This document shows positions 1 through 6,358 of a DNA stretch of 8,374 nt, one piece after another. A program made the position numbers and the translations under genes. The notes under the pieces are model-generated. The model was not told the DNA's origin. It did no database searches and saw only the letters and a program-made list of their open reading frames with translations. Source of the DNA: Pseudomonadota bacterium. Lineage in GTDB: Bacteria; Pseudomonadota; Gammaproteobacteria; Woeseiales; Woeseiaceae. Numbering within the stretch: position 1 is the stretch's first letter; each line of letters opens with the position of its first letter. The stretch lies in assembly GCA_027295475.1 (NCBI GenBank), contig JAPUKV010000108.1, positions 1-8,374 of the forward strand. Reading direction: 5' to 3'.

Positions 1-2
1 CA

Positions 3-989
3 GAGCGCTTCCTGGAGATGCTGCGGGCTGCCGAAGGCGTGGAAATCACGCTGGCAGAACTCAAAGCTGCAGGCGAACGGGACCTTGAGCGTAACCTGGC
101 GATACTGAATGAGGCGTGCGCCGAGTTCGCGCCGGGTCAGGGCATTCCGGAGTGTGTGCGGGGAGTCCAGGACAAAAAACCCGAGGGTGGGCCCGTTGCT
201 GGTGCCCGCGCCCAGCTTCCTGGATTACGCAAGTTCCTCGAAGAACAAAAACTCGTCACGATTCCTGGAACAGAAGAAGCGCTGGTCGATGAGGCGCCGC
301 CGCATCGCCGGACAAATTCCGCCTATATAAGAATTCCGGGCCCATACGAGGTCGGCTTGCCGTCCGTTTATTACATCGCACCGCCGGACCCGAGCTGGTC
401 AGAAGAAGATCAGCTTGCTTACATCCCCGGCGAGTCAGATTTGTTGTTTACGTCGGTGCACGAAGTCTGGCCGGGACATTTTTTGCAATTCCTGCATGCC
501 AATCGTGCAAAGAACAATATAGGACAGCATTTCGGTGCCTACACGTTCAGCGAGGGTTGGGCGCATTACACCGAGGAAATGATGGCCGATGCTGGTCTCG
601 ACGACGGCAGGCCGGACATACGTATCGGCCAGCTATTGAATGCCTTACTTCGTAATGTCAGGTATCTGTCCGCGATCGGATTGCATGCCGAAGGGATGAC
701 CGTTGAGGAGAGCCACAAGTTGTTCGAGGAAAAGGCGTTCGCGGATTATGGTACCGCCGTGCAGCAATCGCTTCGCGGCACTTATGACCCGGGCTACCTG
801 AATTACACGCTCGGCAAACTCATGATTCGTAAACTGCGCGAGGACTGGACTAAAGGCCGTGGCGGACGCGAAGCCTGGGGCCGATTCCACGATCAGTTCC
901 TGGGCTACGGATATCCGCCGATCCCGCTGGTCAGGCGGCAAATGCTGGGTGAGAGTTACGACGGCGATATGGCTCTTTTACCGTTGTAG
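3..989 (+). CDS. DUF885 family protein, C-terminal part (5' end outside window)
   Basis: The reading frame is open from base 3 and ends at a TAG at 987-989, so this is the last 328 residues of a longer protein; an ATG at 18 is internal. The diagnostic motif HEVWPGHFLQ (bases 459-488) is an HExxPGH zinc-binding signature, and FSEGWAHYTEE (546-578) supplies the second conserved Glu/His patch. Both are typical of the DUF885 family, whose members are usually around 550-620 residues and are treated as probable zinc metallopeptidases, often exported. The catalytic half is therefore present and looks intact. The N-terminus, and any signal peptide, is not visible. Substrate is unknown. The gene converges on the SMP-30-like gene, with about 100 bases between the two stop codons. 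Confidence 0.9.
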   Translation, partial: ERFLEMLRAAEGVEITLAELKAAGERDLERNLAILNEACAEFAPGQGIPECVRGVQDKKPEGGPVAGARAQLPGLRKFLEEQKLVTIPGTEEALVDEAPPHRRTNSAYIRIPGPYEVGLPSVYYIAPPDPSWSEEDQLAYIPGESDLLFTSVHEVWPGHFLQFLHANRAKNNIGQHFGAYTFSEGWAHYTEEMMADAGLDDGRPDIRIGQLLNALLRNVRYLSAIGLHAEGMTVEESHKLFEEKAFADYGTAVQQSLRGTYDPGYLNYTLGKLMIRKLREDWTKGRGGREAWGRFHDQFLGYGYPPIPLVRRQMLGESYDGDMALLPL

Positions 990-993
990 GAGC

Positions 994-1056
994 GGCTTTT
1001 TGTACATGGATGTACTCATATCGCGGAGCACAGGGATGTGCGAGAGCGATGAAGCC
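994..1056. repeat. Twin-hairpin element in the convergent intergenic region
   Basis: The element starts five bases after the DUF885 stop codon. GGCTT (994-998) can pair with AAGCC (1052-1056) and enclose two hairpins. The first has arms GTACAT (1002-1007) and ATGTAC (1010-1015) with a GG loop. The second is GCACA (1028-1032), loop GGGA, TGTGC (1037-1041), extended by ATCGC (1020-1024) pairing with GCGAT (1046-1050). Both hairpins carry a similar G-rich apex (ATGGAT and AGGGAT) on unrelated arms. The T-run (997-1001) precedes the first hairpin on the + strand; on the - strand the corresponding run is A. A classical rho-independent terminator is therefore not shown in either direction. It may be a dispersed intergenic repeat or a bidirectional 3'-end structure. 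Confidence 0.55.
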
Positions 1057-1093
1057 ACGATCCGAAATTGCTCAATCGGGGCTGCAGCCCTTC

Positions 1094-2185
1094 CTATTGC
1101 AGGTCTTTCTTGTCCAGTCTGCCGACTCGATTGCCGAACAATGATGTCAAGTACAACGACTGTTGCGTTTCGTAAACGCCGGTTAGTGCAGGAAACTTCA
1201 TCGTGGAGTCTTGCAGGTTCATCAACACCTGGCCTTCGCCGTTAATCGCGATCACGTGTGATGAAGGCACGGCCTTCGGCCGGACAAATGCAGGCATTCG
1301 TTGGACAACCTTTCTCAAGAAAGGTGAGCCGGACAGGTCGTCAAGCATCTTGTTTCTCGGTGCGACAAGACCGATCCAAAATTTTCCCTCCAGACCATTG
1401 TTGATGTTGTCGGGGAAGCCCGGCAGGTTATCGAGGATGACTTCAGTAGTGCCGGCGTGCGGGCCTTCAAGCCAGAATTTCAATACTCGGTAATGTCCGG
1501 TCTCATTAACGAGGAGATAATTCTGGTCATCGCTAATCGCAACGCCGTTGGCAAAATTCAATCCATCCATGATGACTCTTGTCTGCTGAGTCGTCGGCGA
1601 ATACTCGAAGATGCGGCCATGCCCGCCATGCTCCAGGATATCGAGCAGGCTCGCATCGTATGCCCCACCCGTAGTTGCGGGATTGAATTTGCTGCTGGCG
1701 TCGGAAAAGAAGACTCTGCCGTCGTCTGCTACGGCAAGATCATCGGCATAGGATATATCCTCGCCGTTCACTTCGCTCACGAGTGTTTCAATGCTGCCGT
1801 CCGGACTGATCCGCTGCAGCCCCAGAGGTGCATTTGCGACATAGAGGTTTCCCTGGCTGTCGAACTCGAGACCCAGTGGTCTCCCACCAACATCAGCGAA
1901 GACGCTGAGATCCAAGCTATTTTCGTGAATTCGGATAATGTGTCCACCAAGCGTTGATGCGTACAGGAAACCACTTTTATCGCCGGCAATATCCTCTGGC
2001 CCATCGTACTCATCAATACTTATAGGTCGCGCGAGGCTGAGCCTGTCATTCGCTTTGAACGGGTCGATAAGGCCCCTGTCTTGTGGTGCATCCCAGGCGA
2101 GGGGTGATACCGGTACGGGCCATAACAGCAAGTAAAGCAACAACAAGAGGAGTAACGCGAGAGTTGCGATGGCCGGCTTTTTCAT
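1094..2185 (-). CDS. SMP-30/gluconolactonase or strictosidine-synthase-like beta-propeller, membrane-anchored
   Basis: The 363-residue protein begins with two lysines and then a very leucine-rich hydrophobic segment at about residues 5-23, ending in WPVPVSP. This fits an uncleaved N-terminal anchor with the remainder in the periplasm. The body shows repeated propeller blades of the type GFLYAST, GNLYVANAP, GRVFFSDAS, and later NYLLVNETGHYRVLKFW and FPDNINNG (about residues 257-264). These are hallmarks of the strictosidine-synthase/APMAP branch of the SMP-30 superfamily, whose members are often metal-dependent lactonases or arylesterases; the true substrate cannot be told. The ATG at 2185 is used because the hydrophobic segment follows at once, although no clear Shine-Dalgarno sequence precedes it. 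It lies 34 bases downstream of folE and is probably co-transcribed. Confidence 0.85.
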   Translation of the reverse strand: MKKPAIATLALLLLLLLYLLLWPVPVSPLAWDAPQDRGLIDPFKANDRLSLARPISIDEYDGPEDIAGDKSGFLYASTLGGHIIRIHENSLDLSVFADVGGRPLGLEFDSQGNLYVANAPLGLQRISPDGSIETLVSEVNGEDISYADDLAVADDGRVFFSDASSKFNPATTGGAYDASLLDILEHGGHGRIFEYSPTTQQTRVIMDGLNFANGVAISDDQNYLLVNETGHYRVLKFWLEGPHAGTTEVILDNLPGFPDNINNGLEGKFWIGLVAPRNKMLDDLSGSPFLRKVVQRMPAFVRPKAVPSSHVIAINGEGQVLMNLQDSTMKFPALTGVYETQQSLYLTSLFGNRVGRLDKKDLQ

Positions 2186-2219
2186 GCGATCGATATAAAA
2201 CGGTTCTTGTTGCTGCGGC

Positions 2220-2828
2220 CTAATGCTTGCCGATCATCCGCAAGAATTCATCGCGCGTGCGGGCATCTTTTCTGAACGAACCAAGCATCTGGCTGGTGAC
2301 CATGGAGACTCCTGATTTATGAATTCCACGCGTTGTCATGCACTGGTGTGACGCATCGATAACGACACCAACACCCTTTGGATTCAAGACAAGCTGTATG
2401 CAGTTGGCGATCTGTGCGGTCATTTTCTCCTGGACCTGAAAACGTTTCGCAAAGGCTTCGACGACACGCGCGAGTTTGCTGATACCGACAACTTTGTTGT
2501 TTGGCAAATAGCCGACATGTGCCTTGCCAATGATCGGAGCCATGTGGTGTTCACAGTGCGACTCGAACGTGATGTCGCGCAAGACGATCATTTCGTCGTA
2601 TCCGTCGACCTCCTCAAATGTGCGTTGGAGGTATCTGACAGGGTCCACTTTATAGCCGCCGAACCACTCTTCGTAGGCCTGGGCAACCCGCCTCGGAGTA
2701 TCGCGCAAGCCCTCGCGGGACGGATCCTCGCCAGCCCAGAGGAGCAACGTGTGAACGGCTTCCTCGGCTTGCTTTCTACTTGGTCGTTTGGGCTTCCTAA
2801 CTGACTTTGTGATTTTTTTCTTGGCCAA
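2220..2828 (-). CDS. folE: GTP cyclohydrolase I (type I, FolE)
   Basis: FolE converts GTP to 7,8-dihydroneopterin triphosphate and formate, the first step of tetrahydrofolate and pterin synthesis, as a cytosolic homodecamer. The 202-residue product carries all family marks: the [20 protein letters not shown] block (about residues 90-109), with Zn ligands C92 and H95 and the adjacent catalytic-type H94; [20 protein letters not shown]; and HQCMTTRGI with the third ligand C163. The N-terminus is a lysine/arginine-rich tail before the conserved core. The start is a TTG, chosen because an AAAGGT Shine-Dalgarno stands eight bases upstream and no ATG occurs before the conserved region. A 185-base spacer separates it from msrA upstream, and the SMP-30-like gene follows 34 bases downstream. 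Confidence 0.97.
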   Translation of the reverse strand: MAKKKITKSVRKPKRPSRKQAEEAVHTLLLWAGEDPSREGLRDTPRRVAQAYEEWFGGYKVDPVRYLQRTFEEVDGYDEMIVLRDITFESHCEHHMAPIIGKAHVGYLPNNKVVGISKLARVVEAFAKRFQVQEKMTAQIANCIQLVLNPKGVGVVIDASHQCMTTRGIHKSGVSMVTSQMLGSFRKDARTRDEFLRMIGKH

Positions 2829-2836
2829 CGATCTTT

Positions 2837-2842
2837 ACCTTT
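2837..2842 (-). promoter_or_regulatory. Shine-Dalgarno site deciding the TTG start of folE
   Basis: On the - strand this reads AAAGGT and sits eight bases before the TTG codon at 2828-2826. No other start codon has a comparable site, which supports the unusual TTG initiation. Confidence 0.6.
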
Positions 2843-2918
2843 ATGAGCTACCTTTCAGGTCGGCACGCTGAGGTCGTCGATACTACCGACATCTGTCACA
2901 GGTCGTCTATGCATTTCG

Positions 2919-2958
2919 GCCAATCCTGCCTCGAGAGGCACGCAAGCGAACGATTGGC
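2919..2958 (-). other. Nested inverted repeats in the folE leader
   Basis: GCCAATC (2919-2925) and GATTGGC (2952-2958) are perfect 7-bp complementary arms. Between them lie TGCCTC (2927-2932) and GAGGCA (2935-2940), six perfect pairs across a two-base gap, or five pairs with a four-base loop. A short CGC/GCG pair (2941-2943 and 2946-2948) follows. The set can fold as a three-way junction on either strand. On the - strand it would lie in the transcript between msrA and folE. No U-tract follows it, so it is not a standard terminator. It does not match the tetrahydrofolate or preQ1 riboswitch consensus as I remember them. Confidence 0.4.
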
Positions 2959-2978
2959 GAGTATTTTTCAACGGGTCT

Positions 2979-3003
2979 GGCACCTTGGACAATTGTCTGT
3001 GCC
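2979..3003 (-). repeat. Imperfect palindrome just downstream of msrA
   Basis: GGCAC (2979-2983) and GTGCC (2999-3003) flank the perfect 10-base palindrome GACAATTGTC (2988-2997), with a small internal asymmetry. It starts about ten bases beyond the msrA stop codon. It could be a 3'-end hairpin of the upstream transcript or a REP-like palindromic unit. No run of U follows on the - strand, so termination is not proven. Confidence 0.4.
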
Positions 3004-3013
3004 TGCCACTTAT

Positions 3014-3682
3014 TTATGCGGATTCGACGTCCTGCATCGTATGAATCCCGACCGGACAACTTATGCCTGTGCCACCGATACTGCAATAACCGCCGGGATT
3101 CTTGGCCAGGTATTGCTGGTGATAGTCCTCGGCATAATAAAACTGATCGAGTGGCAGTATCTCAGTCGTGATTCCGCCATAACCCGCCACGCTTAGTTCA
3201 GATTGATATGCTGCCTGGGATCGTTGTGCCAGCGACGCTTGCGCATCGGAGAATGTGTATATCGCGGAGCGATACTGAGTGCCGATATCGTTTCCCTGGC
3301 GCATCCCTTGCGTCGGGTTATGACTTTCCCAAAAAACATTCAGCAATTGCTCGTAACTGATCTTCTCCGGATCAAAAACGACCAGGACGACTTCCGTGTG
3401 TCCGGTGAGCCCACTGCAGACTTCCTGGTAGTCGGGATTAGGCGTTAGTCCCCCGGCATATCCGACGGCCGTAGTAAACACGCCCGGCGTTTGCCAAAAG
3501 ATTCTCTCGGCGCCCCAAAAACAACCTAACGCAAATACGGCCTGCTCGAGGTGTTCGGCGAATGGTCCCTCGAGTGCATGCCCGTTGACAAAATGCGTTT
3601 CAGGCACGGGCATTATCTCAGTTCTTCCCGGCAATGCTTCATCCGGGCCCGGCAGTGTTATTTTCTTGTCTCTGGCGAACAT
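3014..3682 (-). CDS. msrA: Peptide-methionine (S)-S-oxide reductase MsrA
   Basis: MsrA reduces the S epimer of methionine sulfoxide in proteins and free methionine, with recycling by thioredoxin. The 222-residue product has the active-site motif GCFWGAER with catalytic C54, then GYAGG, the EVVLVVFDP strand, [20 protein letters not shown] and the [11 protein letters not shown] segment. The tail [12 protein letters not shown] carries C200 and C209, placed as resolving cysteines. The N-terminal extension, with ALPGR and later VNGH, follows the E. coli MsrA layout, which supports the ATG at 3682 even though the Shine-Dalgarno is weak. There is no signal peptide, so it is cytosolic. It lies 19 bases downstream of the M23 peptidase gene and is probably co-transcribed with it. 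Confidence 0.97.
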   Translation of the reverse strand: MFARDKKITLPGPDEALPGRTEIMPVPETHFVNGHALEGPFAEHLEQAVFALGCFWGAERIFWQTPGVFTTAVGYAGGLTPNPDYQEVCSGLTGHTEVVLVVFDPEKISYEQLLNVFWESHNPTQGMRQGNDIGTQYRSAIYTFSDAQASLAQRSQAAYQSELSVAGYGGITTEILPLDQFYYAEDYHQQYLAKNPGGYCSIGGTGISCPVGIHTMQDVESA

Positions 3683-3701
3683 GTTTTAACCAAAAAGAGG
3701 A

Positions 3702-4607
3702 TCAGTTGACGGATCGAGCGTTACTGTCGGGCCTGGGCCCGCTTCGGGCTGAGGACTGATTCGACACCGCCTGATAACGACCGCCACTGCGCGGCTTGCG
3801 CACCGGGCCGTCTGCGCTGTTGAACTGAACGGGGATCGACTGGAATTTTCCCCACGGAGTCGCCCGATAGACGCCGAAATGCAGATGCGGCATTGTCGTA
3901 TTGCCCGTATTCCCGGACAGCCCGATCTGTTGTCCGGCGACCACCCTGTCCCCAACCGCGACCAAAACACCGTGCTTTTGCAGGTGGTAATACTCGCCGG
4001 TCGTCCAGTCATCGTGCAGTATGACGATATAGTTGGCGTATTTGCCGCAGTCGTTTTTCCAGCAGCCCTGCGAATGCGATCCCTCCGTCCTGGCTACGAT
4101 ACCGCCACGGGCGGCGTGCACGGGTGTTCCCTCATGCATATTGAAGTCAACCGTATATTGCTCGGGTCCGGTATGACTCATTCGGGCACCATAGCCCTGC
4201 AGCACATAGTAACTCTTGCCGGATTCGTATGGCAGTCGATAAAGCAAGTCTTCGTCATGTATCGCATGAATACTGCCGACAGTCCACTTGCAATCGAAGC
4301 CATACCGCGACCTCTTGTTCGTATCGGTCTTGCGTAGCACCATGACAAGCTGAGATGCATTCGGCGGTATGGTTTCCGTGACAGTCTTGGGCCGGTCGGC
4401 TGTCATGTTCCTCGTCCATACCCTCAACGTCAGCGCAATCGGTACTTCTCTTGGGTTGATGGCTCTCAGGTCAACAGTCCCGCCATCTTTTATCGACTTG
4501 ATGTCGATCCAACCTGCGGAACACTCGGCCTTTGCTATGGTGGGCACGGCCAGTGATACCGGACTCAACACCAATAATACCTGCAGGATATGTAGGGAAC
4601 GACGCAC
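3702..4607 (-). CDS. Secreted M23 family metallopeptidase (LytM-like)
   Basis: The 301-residue protein has a signal peptide: basic MRR, a hydrophobic core and a probable cleavage after AKA at about residue 27. It is thus likely periplasmic or secreted. An uncharacterised N-terminal region (about 28-130) precedes an M23 domain at about 140-250. Probable Zn ligands are H145 and D154 (in SHTG and YTVDF) and H243 of HLHFG. H208 (YYHL) and H241 are the usual catalytic histidines. LVAVGDRVVAGQQIGLSGNTG is the typical glycine-rich strand. Family members cut peptide cross-links in peptidoglycan or act as LytM-type regulators; the full set of residues suggests an active enzyme. The tail is rich in Ser, Arg and Pro. 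The GTG start is preferred because of a good ribosome binding site. It sits between the TPR/TonB gene and msrA. Confidence 0.93.
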   Translation of the reverse strand: MRRSLHILQVLLVLSPVSLAVPTIAKAECSAGWIDIKSIKDGGTVDLRAINPREVPIALTLRVWTRNMTADRPKTVTETIPPNASQLVMVLRKTDTNKRSRYGFDCKWTVGSIHAIHDEDLLYRLPYESGKSYYVLQGYGARMSHTGPEQYTVDFNMHEGTPVHAARGGIVARTEGSHSQGCWKNDCGKYANYIVILHDDWTTGEYYHLQKHGVLVAVGDRVVAGQQIGLSGNTGNTTMPHLHFGVYRATPWGKFQSIPVQFNSADGPVRKPRSGGRYQAVSNQSSARSGPRPDSNARSVN

Positions 4608-4612
4608 AGAAT

Positions 4613-4619
4613 TCCTCTT
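4613..4619 (-). promoter_or_regulatory. Shine-Dalgarno site deciding the GTG start of the M23 gene
   Basis: On the - strand this reads AAGAGGA and ends five bases before the GTG codon at 4607-4605. The signal peptide begins directly at this GTG, so both signals agree on the start. Confidence 0.65.
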
Positions 4620-4630
4620 GATATTCGTTG

Positions 4631-4643
4631 GCTGAGAATCAGC
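4631..4643. other. Small hairpin in the TPR-M23 intercistronic gap
   Basis: GCTGA (4631-4635), loop GAA, TCAGC (4639-4643) is a perfect 5-bp stem in the 44-base gap between the two genes. It has no U-tract, so it is more likely an intercistronic RNA hairpin than a terminator, or it may be chance. Confidence 0.25.
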
Positions 4644-4651
4644 AGAAGGCC

Positions 4652-6220
4652 TTACTTGTCCGAATTATCGGCGGCGACCTCCTCGGCATCATTCATAGTC
4701 AGCGAGTCAGGCTCCTCGGGCTCGCCAACAGGTTGCAAGTCTGACTCCCTGTAAAAGAATTCATGCGTGTAGGTCATGTTCTCTGTTTCCACGGCCTTCC
4801 TGTTCTCCAGCCGGGGCCTGTAGACCAATCGCCTCATTTCCTTTAGAACGGCTTGCTCCATCTCTTCGAGTCCAGCGGGGTGCACCTCGATGATCTCAAA
4901 GTTTCTTGCCCGGCCATGTGTGTTGATCATGAACTTCGCAACAACCTTGCCCTGCTCGAATTGCTCTTCGTCATCCAATTTCACACTATCTTCGTCGATA
5001 TCGTGATACTTGGGCGGATGGATATTCTGCAGCAATACCGATGCTTCAAGTTGATTGTAGCGATTGAGCATGCGCGACTCGTCTTCCGATAACAGGTCCC
5101 ATGTGTCCTGATAAACTCTTATCGCTCTGCCCGATTTGGCGGAAAAAACATAGAAGTCGGCAAGCGACAGGAACGTACTTTCTTTTAACTCCCAGGTGGC
5201 ATCCGGATGCTCTTCGACGATCCGTTTTGCACGCTTCAAATAAGTCTCTCCGGTCGTTATCTTGCTGTCCCGATGAAATTCGGGATCGACCGCACCCACG
5301 AACAAGTACGCGTTCCCCAGGCCAATCAGGGGCCGAACAAGATCAAGCGATTTCTTGTCCTGATTTTTTTCGATGATCCTGATAACGCGACGGTACGTCT
5401 CGCGTTCTCGGCCGTACAGGCGCACCCTGTGTTGCCATGCAGCCCGTTTGTAAAGTGCGGGAATAATTTCTTCGCTTTTCGTATCGTAATTGCGCGCATA
5501 CAGCGCATAGACGCGGTCCTGCAAATTGTAGGCGTCCTCGTACTCACCCATATAGATGTAAATTTCGGCAAGTGATTCCAGAATCCTGACCTGATCAAGA
5601 TTATGCGGTCCTTCATTGACATGACTGACGTGCCGTGCCCTGTTGAAAGTGTCGAGCGCCTGGTCCGGCCTCCCCGACGCCAATTGGGCACTGCCCAGTC
5701 CCCGCAACGGGTTAATCAGGTCCGGGGAGAGCCGGTCTTCGACCTGCTCAATGATGCCGATAGCTGCCTCGTAGTTCTGTTTTGCTGTTTCATAGTCCTT
5801 GTTGCGATGCTGCACGATTGCAAGATTGGTCAGGGCTCTCGCTGTGTCGGCGCTCTCGAAACCGTTCCTCCTGATGGAAAGTTCAACGATGCGTTTCGCG
5901 ACTACGTCGGCTTCAGCGGTCATATTATTAGCCAACAACTTCTTATAGAGTTCGAAGTCTTCGCGAAGCTTTTCGTGATCCGCTATTGCCGATTCCAGAT
6001 CCGGGTCCGAGGCACTGACTACGTCCCGCGGTTCCGATTCATTTTCCGGTGTGACGGTCGTATCCCCTTCATCTGCCGCGGGTGGCACAGCCACGGCATC
6101 ATCGGGGGTGGTTTTGAGCGGCGATTGTGACTGTGCGTGCAGGGTCGTGCCGCCGAACAAGAAAAATCCGGTCGCAATCAGCAGGGGCAAAAAGGGGATT
6201 CTGTTAATCAGTGCCTCCAT
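4652..6220 (-). CDS. Tetratricopeptide repeat protein with TonB-like C-terminal domain
   Basis: The protein is 522 residues from the ATG at 6220. A TTG at 6247 would add nine residues; neither start has a clear Shine-Dalgarno, and the ATG gives the tidier signal peptide. The N-terminus has a hydrophobic core (FLPLLIATGFFLFGG) ending in TTLHAQ, which looks like a signal-peptidase I site, so the protein is probably periplasmic. An acidic, Pro/Thr/Glu-rich linker (about 32-80) is followed by about six degenerate TPR helix pairs (about 120-390), for example ALTNLAIVQHRNKDYETAKQ and LAEIYIYMGEYEDAYN. Residues about 425-493 resemble a TonB C-terminal fold: KVVAKFMINTHGRARNFEII, then MRRLVYRPRLENRKAV. 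The tail is acidic. TPRs imply protein-protein contacts; the exact role is unknown. It is the first gene of the apparent five-gene run. Confidence 0.85.
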   Translation of the reverse strand: MEALINRIPFLPLLIATGFFLFGGTTLHAQSQSPLKTTPDDAVAVPPAADEGDTTVTPENESEPRDVVSASDPDLESAIADHEKLREDFELYKKLLANNMTAEADVVAKRIVELSIRRNGFESADTARALTNLAIVQHRNKDYETAKQNYEAAIGIIEQVEDRLSPDLINPLRGLGSAQLASGRPDQALDTFNRARHVSHVNEGPHNLDQVRILESLAEIYIYMGEYEDAYNLQDRVYALYARNYDTKSEEIIPALYKRAAWQHRVRLYGRERETYRRVIRIIEKNQDKKSLDLVRPLIGLGNAYLFVGAVDPEFHRDSKITTGETYLKRAKRIVEEHPDATWELKESTFLSLADFYVFSAKSGRAIRVYQDTWDLLSEDESRMLNRYNQLEASVLLQNIHPPKYHDIDEDSVKLDDEEQFEQGKVVAKFMINTHGRARNFEIIEVHPAGLEEMEQAVLKEMRRLVYRPRLENRKAVETENMTYTHEFFYRESDLQPVGEPEEPDSLTMNDAEEVAADNSDK

Positions 6221-6358
6221 CCAAGATTCAGACTGTGGCCGGAACAATTAGTTCTTCGGGCGTTTTGTGGCCTGAGATACTGTGCATCCACTATACAATT
6301 CTGACAATCAACAGCATAGCGGATTCAAGGTCAAAGCGGTGATTTGCAGCGTGTCATC
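6221..6358. other. Intergenic region upstream of the TPR/TonB gene
   Basis: These 138 bases should hold the promoter of the five-gene - strand run. On the - strand a TATAGT hexamer (6290-6295) is the best -10 candidate, but no good -35 stands 16-18 bases before it, so I do not call a promoter. TTTGCAG (6343-6349) and CTGCAAA (6362-6368) form a perfect 7-bp inverted repeat with a 12-base loop. It spans the end of the radical SAM gene and might slow or end transcription from that gene. No U-tract follows. Confidence 0.35.

Noticed and set aside
1079..1090. GGGCTGCAGCCC palindrome just after the SMP-30-like stop codon, as a terminator
   Set aside because: It is a perfect 12-base palindrome, but as a hairpin it gives only four pairs with a four-base loop and no U-tract follows on the - strand.
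2829..3013. Folate or preQ1 riboswitch upstream of folE
   Set aside because: Hairpins exist, but the conserved cores of these riboswitch classes as I know them are not visible.
2843..3196. 117-codon + strand reading frame over the folE-msrA spacer and the msrA 3' end
   Set aside because: Half of it is antisense to the clearly coding msrA, it has no recognisable motif and no ribosome binding site.
5603..6130. 175-codon + strand reading frame
   Set aside because: It is a shadow antisense to the TPR/TonB gene, which has coherent repeats and a recognisable C-terminal domain.
6275..6300. GATACTGTGCATCCACTATACA, resembling another LexA site before the TPR/TonB gene
   Set aside because: Only one half-site (CTGT) is present; no ACAG occurs eight bases later, so it fails the consensus.
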